DNA from: an uncultured Celeribacter sp.
GTDB taxonomy: Bacteria > Pseudomonadota > Alphaproteobacteria > Rhodobacterales > Rhodobacteraceae
Assembly (NCBI RefSeq): GCF_963675965.1
Contig: NZ_OY780935.1
Span: 690,001 to 754,000 of the forward strand
Direction: 5' to 3'
DNA length: 64,000 nt
A program made the translations under genes and the position numbers. Positions 8,868 through 17,637 of the stretch are shown here, one piece after another (the first letter of the stretch is position 1; each line of letters opens with the position of its first letter). The notes beneath the pieces were generated by a model, which was not told where the DNA came from, did no database searches, and was given only the letters and a program-made list of their open reading frames with translations.

Positions 8868-11800
8868 TCAGCGCCCGATATTCCACCAGCCACGCCGTTT
8901 CGGCTTGTCTGCCTCTTCCGCGTCATTGGCAGGATCAACGCTGGCACTTTCCGTCGCCGGGGCGTCTTGGGCAGGCTCTGCCACAGAATTTGCAACGGGG
9001 GGCTCTTCGACCGGCGCGTCCACCTCTGGGGCGGCATCTGTCGTCGCCCCTTCCAGAACCGGCGCTTCCGCTGCGGTCTCGGCCACAGGTTCAACCTGCG
9101 CTTCGGTCGGTGCTGGCTCAGCGGTCGGAGCAGGCTCAGCCGGGGTTTCTGCCACAGCTTCCTCGGCAGCTTTCGCCTCGGCTTCGGCTTTCGCAGCTTT
9201 ATCCGCCTCGATTTCAGCCTTGGTCCGGCGTTTGCGCTTCGGTTTGGGCGCCTCTTCACCGGCTTCTGCCGCAGCAGCCGCTTTCGCAGCTTTGTCCGCT
9301 TCGATTTCCGCTTTGGTACGACGCTTGCGCTTGGGTTTGGGCGCAGCTTCGGCGCCCTCTTCGTTCACGGTTGCCTCGACAGGCGCGGCATCGGCCTTTT
9401 TCGCACGGCTGCGCGTCCGTTTCGGCTTCGCCGGAGCGCTGCCCTCAGACGCAACCTCTTGCGTTTCGCCTTCCCCCGTCACCGCTTCTGCGGCCGTGGT
9501 CTCGGCGGTTGCCGTCGCGGTGTCAGCCTCAGCAGACGCAGCTTCAGTGGTCGCTTTGGAGCGTGAGCGTGTGCGACGACGTTTGGGCTTGGCCTCGACG
9601 TCCGGCTGTGCCTCATCCGCTGCGGCTTCGGCAGGCGCAGCCTCAGATGTATCCGCCTCAGCAGTTTCCTGCGCGCCTTTATCGCCAGATTCAGCCTCCG
9701 CCTCCTGACCTTCACCCTGTTCGTTCGAAGTCTCGTCGGACTTACGACGACGGCGACGGCGACGGCGGCGTTTCTTGGGCTTTTGCTCCTCACCATCCGT
9801 TTCCGGCGTGGTGGTTGCGACCTCTTCTTCGGCTTCGGTCTCAACCTCGGGGGTCTCGTCCTCTTCCTCGACGTAGTCGTCCATCAGATCCGCCGAGGCC
9901 GAAATGACCGTCGTCGAAGGTTCGGGCACCACACGCGTCGCGGTTTTGAATCGCTCCATCGAGAAGTCCGGAGAAATCAGGAAGGGATCGGCCTCGATCC
10001 GGATTGCCATGCCATAACGCGCTTCGATCTGAGCGATCTTTTCGCGCTTCATGTTCATCAGATAGTTGACGATGGCCACAGGCGCCTTGAGCAGCACCTC
10101 ACGCGACCGCTTGCGTGTGCCCTCTTCTTCGAGCTGGCGCAGGATCGACAGGGCCATGTTATCGTCAGAACGGATCAGACCCGTGCCATGACAATGCGGA
10201 CAGGGCTGGGTCGTGGCTTCCAACATGCCCGGTCGCAGCCGCTGACGCGACATTTCCAACAGACCAAAGCCAGAAATGCGGCCCACCTGAATGCGCGCGC
10301 GGTCGGTTTTCAGCTTGTCTTTGAGACGTTTTTCAACCGCCGTGTTATTGCGGCGTTCTTCCATGTCGATGAAGTCGATCACGATCAGACCGGCCAAGTC
10401 GCGCAGACGTGCCTGACGGGCCACCTCTTCGGCGGCCTCAAGGTTGGTCTTGAGCGCCGTCTCCTCAATCGAGCCTTCTTTCGTGGCCCGGCCAGAGTTG
10501 ACATCGACAGCCACCAGCGCCTCGGTCACATCGATCACGATGTAGCCACCGGATTTCAGCTGGACCGTCGGGTTGAACATCGAGCTGAGGTAGCTTTCCA
10601 CCTGAAAGCGCGCGAACAGCGGCAGCTGATCTGCGTAATGCTTCACATTTTTGGTGTGGGACGGCATGATCATTTTCATGAAGTCCTTGGCCTCACGATA
10701 GCCAATCTCGCCCTCGACCAGAACCTCGTCGATGTCTTTCGAATAAAGATCGCGGATCGACCGCTTGATCAGATCGCCCTCTTCATAGATCATCGCCGGC
10801 GCCACGGACTTCAGCGTCAATTCGCGGATCTGTTCCCACATCCGTTTCAGATAATCGTAATCGCGCTTGATCTCGGTCTTGGTCCGCTGCGCCCCGGCGG
10901 TGCGCACGATCAGGCCAGCGCCCTGCGGCACTTCCAGCTCGCCAGCGATTTCCTTCAGCTTTTTGCGGTCCGCGGCATTGGTGATCTTGCGCGAAATGCC
11001 ACCGCCGCGTGCGGTGTTGGGCATCAGCACGCAATAGCGTCCAGCCAGCGACAGATAGGTGGTCAGAGCAGCGCCTTTGTTGCCGCGTTCCTCTTTCACA
11101 ACCTGCACCAGCATGATCTGGCGCACTTTGATCACTTCTTGGATTTTGTAACGACGCGGACGCGGTTTGCGCTTAGGACGAATGTCTTCTTCGGTGTCGT
11201 CGTCGGCCACGCTTTCGATGCTGTCGTCCTTGTCAGAGGCCGCCTCAACATCATCATCGTCGCTGTCATCATCAGTGTCGTCGTCACCGTCATCATCGCT
11301 GTCGGCGTCAGCAGCCTCGGACGCGTTTTCTTCCTCCGAAGAGGTTTCCTCTGCGACGCTGTCATCACCGGCCTCTGTGCCAGCCTCTGCCGCGTCAGCC
11401 GTTTCCTCGTTTACGGCAGCGCTATCCGTGGGTTCTTCGACCGGCGTCTCCTGCACGGTGAACGCTGGCGAGGTGCCTTCATCAGCGGCATCCTGACCGA
11501 TCATTTCGTCGGCCTCGGAGGCCTCCGGTTCGATCACATCCATTGCGGACGTCGGCACGTCACGCGTTTCCACCGCATCAGAGGTCTTGACCTCTTCCGC
11601 CTTGGATTTGCTGCGCGACCGGCGACGGCGCGACCGTTTAGGTTTGTTTTCTTCTTCTTCCTGCTGCGCCTTGGCGTATTCCATTTCCTCGGCCAACAGC
11701 GCCTCGCGGTCGGCGACCGGGATCTGGTAATAATCCGGATGAATTTCCGAGAAGGCAAGGAAGCCGTGGCGGTTGCCGCCGTAATCCACGAACGCCGCCT

Positions 11801-11963
11801 GAAGCGATGGTTCGACGCGGGTTACTTTTGCAAGATAGATGTTGCCAGCAAGCTGGCGTTTGTTTTCAGATTCAAAGTCGAATTCCTCGACCTTGTTTCC
11901 GTCGACCACCACAACGCGGGTTTCTTCCGCGTGGGTGGCATCGATAAGCATTTTCTTAGCCAT
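8868..11963 (-). CDS. rne: Ribonuclease E/G
   Basis: A 1031-residue endoribonuclease, the core of the RNA degradosome and of rRNA/tRNA processing. The N-terminal half has the S1 RNA-binding domain, the catalytic DNase I-like domain with aspartates in IDVNSGRA (about 486) and DFIDM (about 529), and the zinc-link CPHCHGTG (about 588). The S1 domain is split by a long, very acidic insertion at about residues 95-275, with basic RRRRSRSKSK and aspartate runs, as in related alphaproteobacteria. The C-terminal 400 residues are low-complexity, alternating acidic and basic, with a repeated KPKRKRRTKAEIEADKAAKA block, and end in WWNIGR. This tail should be the scaffold region binding RNA and partners. 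The ATG at 11963 begins the conserved MLIDATH motif. Confidence 0.96.
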   Translation of the reverse strand: MAKKMLIDATHAEETRVVVVDGNKVEEFDFESENKRQLAGNIYLAKVTRVEPSLQAAFVDYGGNRHGFLAFSEIHPDYYQIPVADREALLAEEMEYAKAQQEEEENKPKRSRRRRSRSKSKAEEVKTSDAVETRDVPTSAMDVIEPEASEADEMIGQDAADEGTSPAFTVQETPVEEPTDSAAVNEETADAAEAGTEAGDDSVAEETSSEEENASEAADADSDDDGDDDTDDDSDDDDVEAASDKDDSIESVADDDTEEDIRPKRKPRPRRYKIQEVIKVRQIMLVQVVKEERGNKGAALTTYLSLAGRYCVLMPNTARGGGISRKITNAADRKKLKEIAGELEVPQGAGLIVRTAGAQRTKTEIKRDYDYLKRMWEQIRELTLKSVAPAMIYEEGDLIKRSIRDLYSKDIDEVLVEGEIGYREAKDFMKMIMPSHTKNVKHYADQLPLFARFQVESYLSSMFNPTVQLKSGGYIVIDVTEALVAVDVNSGRATKEGSIEETALKTNLEAAEEVARQARLRDLAGLIVIDFIDMEERRNNTAVEKRLKDKLKTDRARIQVGRISGFGLLEMSRQRLRPGMLEATTQPCPHCHGTGLIRSDDNMALSILRQLEEEGTRKRSREVLLKAPVAIVNYLMNMKREKIAQIEARYGMAIRIEADPFLISPDFSMERFKTATRVVPEPSTTVISASADLMDDYVEEEDETPEVETEAEEEVATTTPETDGEEQKPKKRRRRRRRRRKSDETSNEQGEGQEAEAESGDKGAQETAEADTSEAAPAEAAADEAQPDVEAKPKRRRTRSRSKATTEAASAEADTATATAETTAAEAVTGEGETQEVASEGSAPAKPKRTRSRAKKADAAPVEATVNEEGAEAAPKPKRKRRTKAEIEADKAAKAAAAAEAGEEAPKPKRKRRTKAEIEADKAAKAEAEAKAAEEAVAETPAEPAPTAEPAPTEAQVEPVAETAAEAPVLEGATTDAAPEVDAPVEEPPVANSVAEPAQDAPATESASVDPANDAEEADKPKRRGWWNIGR
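9189..9342 (-). repeat. Tandem repeat in the RNase E tail
   Basis: Two copies of an approximately 62-base unit, at about 9281-9342 and 9189-9250, encode the same basic block (KPKRKRRTKAEIEADKAAKA). They are separated by an alanine/glutamate-rich spacer. The unit looks like an internal duplication of an RNA-binding arginine/lysine-rich linear motif. Confidence 0.75.
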
Positions 11964-12663
11964 TGGGGTCTTTCGGCATCGGCCATGGGCGTGATCCTCC
12001 TGTCAGGAGCATCCCGCCGGGTCCGATGATGTCTTGGGGCGAGCTGTCGCGCGGGCAAGGGCGCGGGGGCGCAAACGCCCCTTGCATGCTCTTGTCTTGC
12101 CTCTGCGCGTTGCATCGCGGTTCTTCTCCGGTGGGTCGGACAAGGCCGACCACCCATTCAAATCCCCGAACACTTTTTCAAAAGGCCGGGGCGTTTCATG
12201 CCGACGGTTTTGTCATGCCGTCCTGCGGTATCGGTCTGCACTGCGGGCGGGCGGCGCGCGAAGCCTATCACGGGCTTTCAGGGCGGCTCCTACTCTCGCA
12301 TGCAGCGAATCTGTCTCACGCGGTTTCCAAATCCGGGTCTTCCGGCAGTCGGACCTGCGTTCGTCTATCAGTAGAGATCAACACCCGTTTAGACAACATA
12401 CAAATTCGTGCGGTCGCTGAAATGCGAAAGAAAGCTGCCCTGAGGGAATAGATTTTGGGCTTTCCACGGCGAAATACCGAAAATCCGGATGCGCTCCGAC
12501 GTCGAGAATATCAGCACATCAGAACATGAAGTATTAATATTTAATATTTATGTGTATTTTTAAACAATTCGCATGCCCCACCTCACAGGACAGACGCCGC
12601 GATTTGCGCTATATGTTTATCAACGGCCGAAACGGCCCTGGACCAAACAAACAGGAGCGACCC
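11964..12663. other. Long region between rne and the flavoprotein gene
   Basis: No gene is supported here. The rne-proximal part probably holds the rne 5' leader, with two strong hairpins listed separately. The middle, 12160-12450, is GC-rich and shows no reading frame or RNA I recognise. 12515-12570 is strongly AT-rich (a run of TATTAATATTTAATATTTAT type), just upstream of the divergent flavoprotein gene, and may form an UP element or a nucleoid-protein site for its promoter. Confidence 0.55.
12066..12151 (-). promoter_or_regulatory. Two hairpins in the likely rne leader
   Basis: A perfect 6-bp stem GGGGCG-CAAA-CGCCCC (12066-12081) and a second perfect stem GGTCGG-N6-CCGACC (12134-12151) lie about 100-190 bases upstream of the rne start. 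In enterobacteria RNase E controls its own mRNA through 5' leader hairpins. That these hairpins do the same is inference from position only. Confidence 0.35.
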
Positions 12664-13215
12664 ATGTCGAACACGATTGCCATCCTCGTCGGATCTTTGC
12701 GCAAAGACTCCGCCAACCTTAAACTCGCCAAGGCGCTGACCGCTGAGGCACCCGATACGTTGGATTTCAAATTCATCGAGATCGGCGACCTGCCCTTCTA
12801 CAACGAAGATCTCGACGGCGACACGGTGCCTGACGCCTGGGCACGGTTCCGGTCCGAGATGAAAGAGGTCGACGGCGTGATATTCGTGACCCCCGAATAC
12901 AACCGAGGCCTGCCCGCCGCGATCAAGAACGCCCTCGACGTCGGCTCGCGCCCTTATGGCGAAAGCATCTGGGCCGGGAAGCCTGCGGTCGTCGTGACCG
13001 GATCTCCGGGCGGCATCGGCGGCTTCGGCGCCAACCACCAGCTGCGCCAGTCTCTGGTGTTTCTGGACATGCCGACCTTGCAACAACCCGAGGCCTATAT
13101 CGGCGGCCTGTGGGAAATGTTCGACGATGACGGCGCCGTAAAAAACGAGGATACCAAGAAATTCCTCGGCACGATCATGTCCGCCTTTGCCGACTGGGTG
13201 CAACGCCACGTTTAA
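12664..13215 (+). CDS. NADPH-dependent FMN reductase (ChrR/quinone reductase type)
   Basis: A 183-residue flavodoxin-fold protein, cytoplasmic, that uses NAD(P)H to reduce quinones, chromate or free flavin. The phosphate-binding loop GSLRKDSANLKLA is at residues 9-21, and the family signature TPEYNRGLPAAIKNALD lies near residue 80. An upstream extension is open, but the ATG at 12664 follows an AGGAGC ribosome binding site and begins the conserved first strand. The length is typical. It is monocistronic, and its natural substrate is unknown. Confidence 0.9.
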   Translation: MSNTIAILVGSLRKDSANLKLAKALTAEAPDTLDFKFIEIGDLPFYNEDLDGDTVPDAWARFRSEMKEVDGVIFVTPEYNRGLPAAIKNALDVGSRPYGESIWAGKPAVVVTGSPGGIGGFGANHQLRQSLVFLDMPTLQQPEAYIGGLWEMFDDDGAVKNEDTKKFLGTIMSAFADWVQRHV

Positions 13216-13309
13216 TGCGGGCTCCGTTTCCGCGACACAGTCAGATCATGAGATGGCGATCCGGTTCTTTCGGGTCGCCATTTGCATGTCCGGCCCCGAG
13301 ATCCCGGTC

Positions 13310-13468
13310 TCACCACAAAGACGCGGAACAGTTTTCATTCCGGGTCCGCCAGATCGTGTAGACATTCGGCCCCAGATAGAAGACAGCAAAGGCGAGCAGC
13401 AATGCGGATCCAAGCCAATAGCGCCCCTGCCCAAGAAACAGGATCACGTCACTGGTTTTAAACAACAC
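13310..13468 (-). CDS. Possible small membrane protein downstream of the response regulator
   Basis: A 52-codon frame starting at GTG 13468, 30 bases after the regulator stop on the same strand. It encodes one clear hydrophobic helix (WLGSALLLAFAVFYLG) flanked by a charged TIWRTRNE end. The composition is protein-like and the position suggests the same transcript. There is no strong ribosome binding site, and GTG 13450 is an alternative start. It resembles no family I can name. Confidence 0.35.
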   Translation of the reverse strand: MLFKTSDVILFLGQGRYWLGSALLLAFAVFYLGPNVYTIWRTRNENCSASLW

Positions 13469-13498
13469 TATGGCCAACTTAAAACCTACCCCAGGCCC

Positions 13499-14833
13499 TT
13501 AAAGATAGTCTGCCCGCTGCAGTCCGTATTTGGCCATTTTTTCATTCAAAGTCCGGCGCGGCAGACACAGTTCATCCATCACCGCAACGATCGACCCCCT
13601 GTGGCGGCGCATGGTGTTGTCGATCAACATGCGTTCAAAAGCCTCGACATATTCCTTGAGCGGTTTGCCCTCGGTCGTCATGGTCTGCTGTTCGGGCGCA
13701 TCGGCTTCAGAAAGCAAGAGCGACGTGATCGACGCCGACCCGCGCCGGCTTTGCAACACGGAGCGTTCGGCGACATTGATCAACTGCCGGATGTTGCCCG
13801 GCCAGGGCGCCTGCAAAAGCTGGGCGGCTTCTTGCGCGGATACTTCCGGTGCGTCGCAGCCGTATTCCTCGGCAAACTGCTGGCTGAGCTGGGTGAACAG
13901 CAACAGGATGTCTTCACCACGCGACCGGAGCGGCGGCGTGGTGATCTTCATCGCCGCCAAGCGGTAAAACAGATCCGGCCGCATCGCGCTTTCGCAGGTG
14001 CGGCCCTGTTCCTGCAGGTTGCAGATTGCGATGATGCGGGTTTCCGGGGGCGTGCCCTGTTCGTTAATCCAGGTCAACAGACGCGCTTGCAGGCTCATCG
14101 GCAGGGCCTCGATGTCTTCCAGCACCAGCGTGCCGCCGCGCGCCTCTTCGATCAATGGCTGGATCTGACCGTCGGGATCCGGCCCGAACAGCCGCTTGGT
14201 CAGATCCGCCTCATCGCGCCCCGCGCAGGCGAAGGTGATGAATTTCTTCGACGCCCGCGTGCCGACCGCATGCAGCGCATGGGCGACCAGCGTCTTGCCG
14301 GTGCCGGTTTCGCCGTCAATCAGAACATGACCATCCGCCTGCCCCAGATCCAGAATGTCTTCGCGCAGACGCTCCATGATCGGGCTGGCCCCGATCAGCT
14401 TGTTCATGATCCCGGTGCCATCCGACAATTCCCGGCGCAAAGCCCGGTTGTCGAGCGTCAGCCGCCGCGCATTCGTGGCCTTCTTGGCCAGTTCGGTCAT
14501 CCGGTCCGGGTTGAAGGGTTTTTCCAGGAAATCAAAGGCCCCGATCCGCATCGCCTCAACGGCCATCGGCACGTCGCCGTGACCGGTGATCATGATGACC
14601 GGCAGACCGCTGTCGACGCTCATCAGCTTTTTCAAAAACTGCATCCCGTCCATGCCAGGCATCTTGATGTCGGTGATCACCACCCCCGGATAATCCGCCC
14701 CCAGCGCCTTCACCGCCTCTTCGGCAGAGGCAAAGGTTTCGGTGTCAAAGCCGGACAGGGCCAGCCACTGGCTGATGGATTGACGCATATCCTGCTCGTC
14801 ATCGACGATCGCGATCTTCATAGCTGTCGCCAT
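13499..14833 (-). CDS. dctD: DctD-like AAA+ response regulator lacking the GAFTGA loop
   Basis: A 444-residue regulator with a receiver domain (acidic pair D11-D12, phosphorylated Asp55, KP near 104), an AAA+ domain and a C-terminal Fis-type helix-turn-helix (RRTLNEKMAKYGL). Walker A is intact (GETGTGKT, about 172-179). The loop that contacts sigma-54 in this family (GAFTGA) is absent: after RLFG the sequence runs PDPDGQIQPLIEEARGG. Walker B reads LVLEDIEA instead of LFLDEIGD. Such proteins, like the Rhodobacter NtrC that also lacks the loop, may act with the housekeeping sigma factor. It follows its sensor kinase by 55 bases. The C4-dicarboxylate link rests on similarity to DctB/DctD; no transporter lies in the window. 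Confidence 0.85.
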   Translation of the reverse strand: MATAMKIAIVDDEQDMRQSISQWLALSGFDTETFASAEEAVKALGADYPGVVITDIKMPGMDGMQFLKKLMSVDSGLPVIMITGHGDVPMAVEAMRIGAFDFLEKPFNPDRMTELAKKATNARRLTLDNRALRRELSDGTGIMNKLIGASPIMERLREDILDLGQADGHVLIDGETGTGKTLVAHALHAVGTRASKKFITFACAGRDEADLTKRLFGPDPDGQIQPLIEEARGGTLVLEDIEALPMSLQARLLTWINEQGTPPETRIIAICNLQEQGRTCESAMRPDLFYRLAAMKITTPPLRSRGEDILLLFTQLSQQFAEEYGCDAPEVSAQEAAQLLQAPWPGNIRQLINVAERSVLQSRRGSASITSLLLSEADAPEQQTMTTEGKPLKEYVEAFERMLIDNTMRRHRGSIVAVMDELCLPRRTLNEKMAKYGLQRADYL

Positions 14834-14887
14834 GGTCTTTCCTTTTCTTCTCGGGGCGGTTTGTCCGCCCCCTGTTACGCGCGGAGC

Positions 14888-16663
14888 TTATTCCGCTGCC
14901 TGCCGCCCTTCCTGAGACAGCGGCAAAATCATTTCAAAGGCGGCACCACCCGCCGGGCGATTGCGGGCCATAAGCCGCCCGCCCAGTTCGGCAACGATCC
15001 CCGACGAAATCGCCAGCCCGAGCCCGACCCCGTCACCGGGGGCCTTGGTGGTGTAGAAAGGCTCAAACAGTGTGTCGAGATCTTCGATCCCCGTCCCGTT
15101 GTCACGCACGGTCACACTGGCTTGAGCACCGCCAGCCACCAGGATCTCGATCTGGGGTTCTTCGGCGTTTTTACAAGCGTCAAACGCATTTCTGAGCAAA
15201 TTGACCAGCACCTGTTCAAGCCGCACCCGGTCGCCATCCACCACCACGGGATCGGGCGGCAGACTGCGCAGGATTTCAACCGAGCGCTGCTTCAGCTGCG
15301 GCTCCATCATCGACAGGGCCGAAGATACACAGTCGCGCAGATCGATCGGCTGCAGATGATCTGAGCCTTTGCGGGCGTAAGATTTCAACTGTTTGGTGAT
15401 CGCGCCCATGCGTTCGATCAGATCGTCGATCCGACCAAAGGACGCCAGCGCCTCTTCCGAGCGCTTGCGCTTGATCAGCAGGCGCGCCCCCGCCAGATAG
15501 GTTTTCATCGCCGCCAGCGGCTGGTTCAGCTCATGGCTGACTGCGGCCGACATTTCCCCCAGCACAGCAAGCTTGGAAGACTGCGCCAGCGTTTGTTCGG
15601 CCACTTCAAGGCTTTTTTCCGCCCGTTTGCGCTCGGCGATCTCGCGTTGCAGTGTCGCGTTAAGCTGCCGCAACTCCTCGCTTTCGCGCTGAAACAGACC
15701 GGCCCGCGACACGGCGCGGCGCGAGGTCAGGTAGAAGGCGCCCGACAACAGGATCGCAAAGCCCATGATCTCCAACGCCAGAAACCCGTTCACCCGTTCG
15801 CGCACGCTGGAATAGGCAGAAAATGACACCATCCGCCAGCCACGGAAGGGAATACGGCTTTCCAGACGCATCACGGCCTCACCGCCCAGATAGACCCCCT
15901 CGGAGGCCGGAGACCAATCCGTGGTCAGTTGAAAGGCCCGTTCGATTGCCGTGGGCACATCGCGGGTCGCCAGCGCCTCGGTCTCCATTTTGGAGCGCCA
16001 GCGTGGTTCGGTCGACAGGATGATCCGACCTTCCGAATTCAAAACGATCACCGCGTCGGAAATCCCCGCCCAGCTTTTTTCAAAACGTGGCAGGTCGATC
16101 TTGACCACGATCACCCCGGCGAGCGCACCGTTCACGTCGATCCGGCGCGAATAGGTGAATTCATATGCCCCGTTGTCGAGCTGCGTGGTCTTGAACACCG
16201 TGTCATTGGAGCGCAGAGCATCGATGAAATAGGACGACTGGCGGTTGTTCGCCCCCAGCTGCGCACGGTCCGTGGCGGCCACGACGCGCCCGGTTTCGTC
16301 CAGCATAATGATCCCGGCCACGCCGATTTCTTCGACATAGGCGATCAGATGCTGCGAAGTCTGGGCAAAATCGCGCGAGTTCAACGCGCCCACCAACACC
16401 GGATCGCGCGACAAGAGGATCGGCACGATCGAATTGCGCTGCAATTCCGACATCAGGTTGCCCGCATAAAGCGCCTGGCGCACCTCGGCACGGTTACGGG
16501 TCAAAATTGTGTAGCGCTCGGTCAGAAAGACATTGGTGAACCACACAACGGTGACGGCCCCGACGACAAACACCACCAACGCGATACGTCCGGCCCAGGA
16601 CATTGGGCCGGGCCATTGCCGGCCTTGGGGGTCTTCGGGGTCGGGCATGTCGCGATCACTCAT
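14888..16663 (-). CDS. dctB: DctB-like sensor histidine kinase
   Basis: A 591-residue inner-membrane kinase. A first membrane helix at about 24-46 is followed by a periplasmic double-Cache-like sensor region to about 290 and a second helix. A coiled coil (LQREIAERKRAEKSLEVAEQ) then leads to the HisKA box SHELNQPLAAMKTYLAGAR with the phosphorylated histidine. The ATPase domain has N-box NLLRNAFDACKNA, DNGTGIEDLD and GVGLGLAISSGIV. The double-Cache sensor and the SHELNQPL box are typical of DctB, which senses C4-dicarboxylates. It is the first gene of the pair with the downstream regulator. Confidence 0.88.
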   Translation of the reverse strand: MSDRDMPDPEDPQGRQWPGPMSWAGRIALVVFVVGAVTVVWFTNVFLTERYTILTRNRAEVRQALYAGNLMSELQRNSIVPILLSRDPVLVGALNSRDFAQTSQHLIAYVEEIGVAGIIMLDETGRVVAATDRAQLGANNRQSSYFIDALRSNDTVFKTTQLDNGAYEFTYSRRIDVNGALAGVIVVKIDLPRFEKSWAGISDAVIVLNSEGRIILSTEPRWRSKMETEALATRDVPTAIERAFQLTTDWSPASEGVYLGGEAVMRLESRIPFRGWRMVSFSAYSSVRERVNGFLALEIMGFAILLSGAFYLTSRRAVSRAGLFQRESEELRQLNATLQREIAERKRAEKSLEVAEQTLAQSSKLAVLGEMSAAVSHELNQPLAAMKTYLAGARLLIKRKRSEEALASFGRIDDLIERMGAITKQLKSYARKGSDHLQPIDLRDCVSSALSMMEPQLKQRSVEILRSLPPDPVVVDGDRVRLEQVLVNLLRNAFDACKNAEEPQIEILVAGGAQASVTVRDNGTGIEDLDTLFEPFYTTKAPGDGVGLGLAISSGIVAELGGRLMARNRPAGGAAFEMILPLSQEGRQAAE

Positions 16664-16828
16664 GGCGCACAGATTACGCGGCCTCGGCCATGCCCCGCAA
16701 GGGCTTCCGGCGGACGTTCACCACGTCACAGCCGCCGTTTTCATGAGTTTTGAGCAAAGTTTCGCCGGTTCCTGGCGGCGGGCCGACGCCGGCAGAAGCC
16801 AGCCTTAATCCCGTGCATCGGCTCCTCT

Positions 16829-17497
16829 TCAGGCCGAAACCACCGCGTCGAGCAGCGAAGAGAAAAACGCCTTGCCGTCTTCATTGCCATGAGCCGCTTC
16901 CGCCGCCCGTTCCGGGTGGGGCATCATGCCCAGCACACGGCGGTTTGCTGACAGGATGCCGGCAATGGAACGATCCGAACCATTGGGATTGTCGAGATAG
17001 CGGAAGGCCACGCGCCCCTCACCTTCGAGCATGTCCAGCGTGTCGGCATCGGCAGTGAAATTGCCGTCGTGATGCGCGATCGGGATGCCGATGTGCTGGC
17101 CCTGCGCATAAGCCGCGGTATAGGGGCTGTCAGTGGTTTCCACCGCCAGTTCCACCGTGCGACAGATATATTTCAGACCGCTGTTGCGCAGCAAAGCCCC
17201 GGGCAGAAGGTGCGCTTCAGTAAGAACCTGAAAACCGTTGCAAATGCCAAAGGCATAGCCGCCGCGTTCGACATGTTTCTTGAGCGCAGCCACCACCGGC
17301 GAGTTCGCCGCAATCGCGCCGCAGCGCAGGTAATCCCCGTAGGAAAAGCCGCCGGGCACGCCGACCACATCGACCCCTTCGGGCAGTGCCGCATCCTTGT
17401 GCCAGACCATGGTCACATTCGCACCCGCGTTTTTCAGCGCCGTGTACATGTCGCGGTCACAGTTGGACCCGGGGAATTGCAGGACGGCGGCTTTCAT
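16829..17497 (-). CDS. purQ: Phosphoribosylformylglycinamidine synthase subunit PurQ
   Basis: A 222-residue class I glutamine amidotransferase that supplies ammonia to PurL in step 4 of purine synthesis. The start MKAAVLQFPGSNCDRD is typical. The nucleophile cysteine is in YAFGICNGFQVL, and the catalytic His-Glu pair is in MMPHPERAAE near the C-terminus. Length is normal. It partners with PurS (19343-19573) and PurL, which is not in this window. Two unrelated-looking genes separate it from purS. Confidence 0.95.
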   Translation of the reverse strand: MKAAVLQFPGSNCDRDMYTALKNAGANVTMVWHKDAALPEGVDVVGVPGGFSYGDYLRCGAIAANSPVVAALKKHVERGGYAFGICNGFQVLTEAHLLPGALLRNSGLKYICRTVELAVETTDSPYTAAYAQGQHIGIPIAHHDGNFTADADTLDMLEGEGRVAFRYLDNPNGSDRSIAGILSANRRVLGMMPHPERAAEAAHGNEDGKAFFSSLLDAVVSA

Positions 17498-17637
17498 GGG
17501 CGGAACTCCTGTGGGGCTGGGAAGGAGGATTGTTCCCGCGCCTGATACGATGCTGCGGCGCCCGGATCAAGTCTTCATCGCGTCCGAGCGCCCGCCTCCG
17601 GATCAAGGGCGCGCCGAATGCACGCTCTCCCGGTCTG

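Noticed and set aside
9783..12029. 748-residue plus-strand frame
   Set aside because: Antisense to rne, whose protein is clearly recognisable; the frame is an artefact of codon bias.
12250..12320. 5S rRNA- or SRP RNA-like sequence
   Set aside because: CTCCTACTCTCGCATG recalls the 5S 3' region in reverse, but the rest does not match and no rRNA genes are near.
13187..15364. 725-residue plus-strand frame
   Set aside because: Antisense to the DctD-like and DctB-like genes, with no domain of its own.
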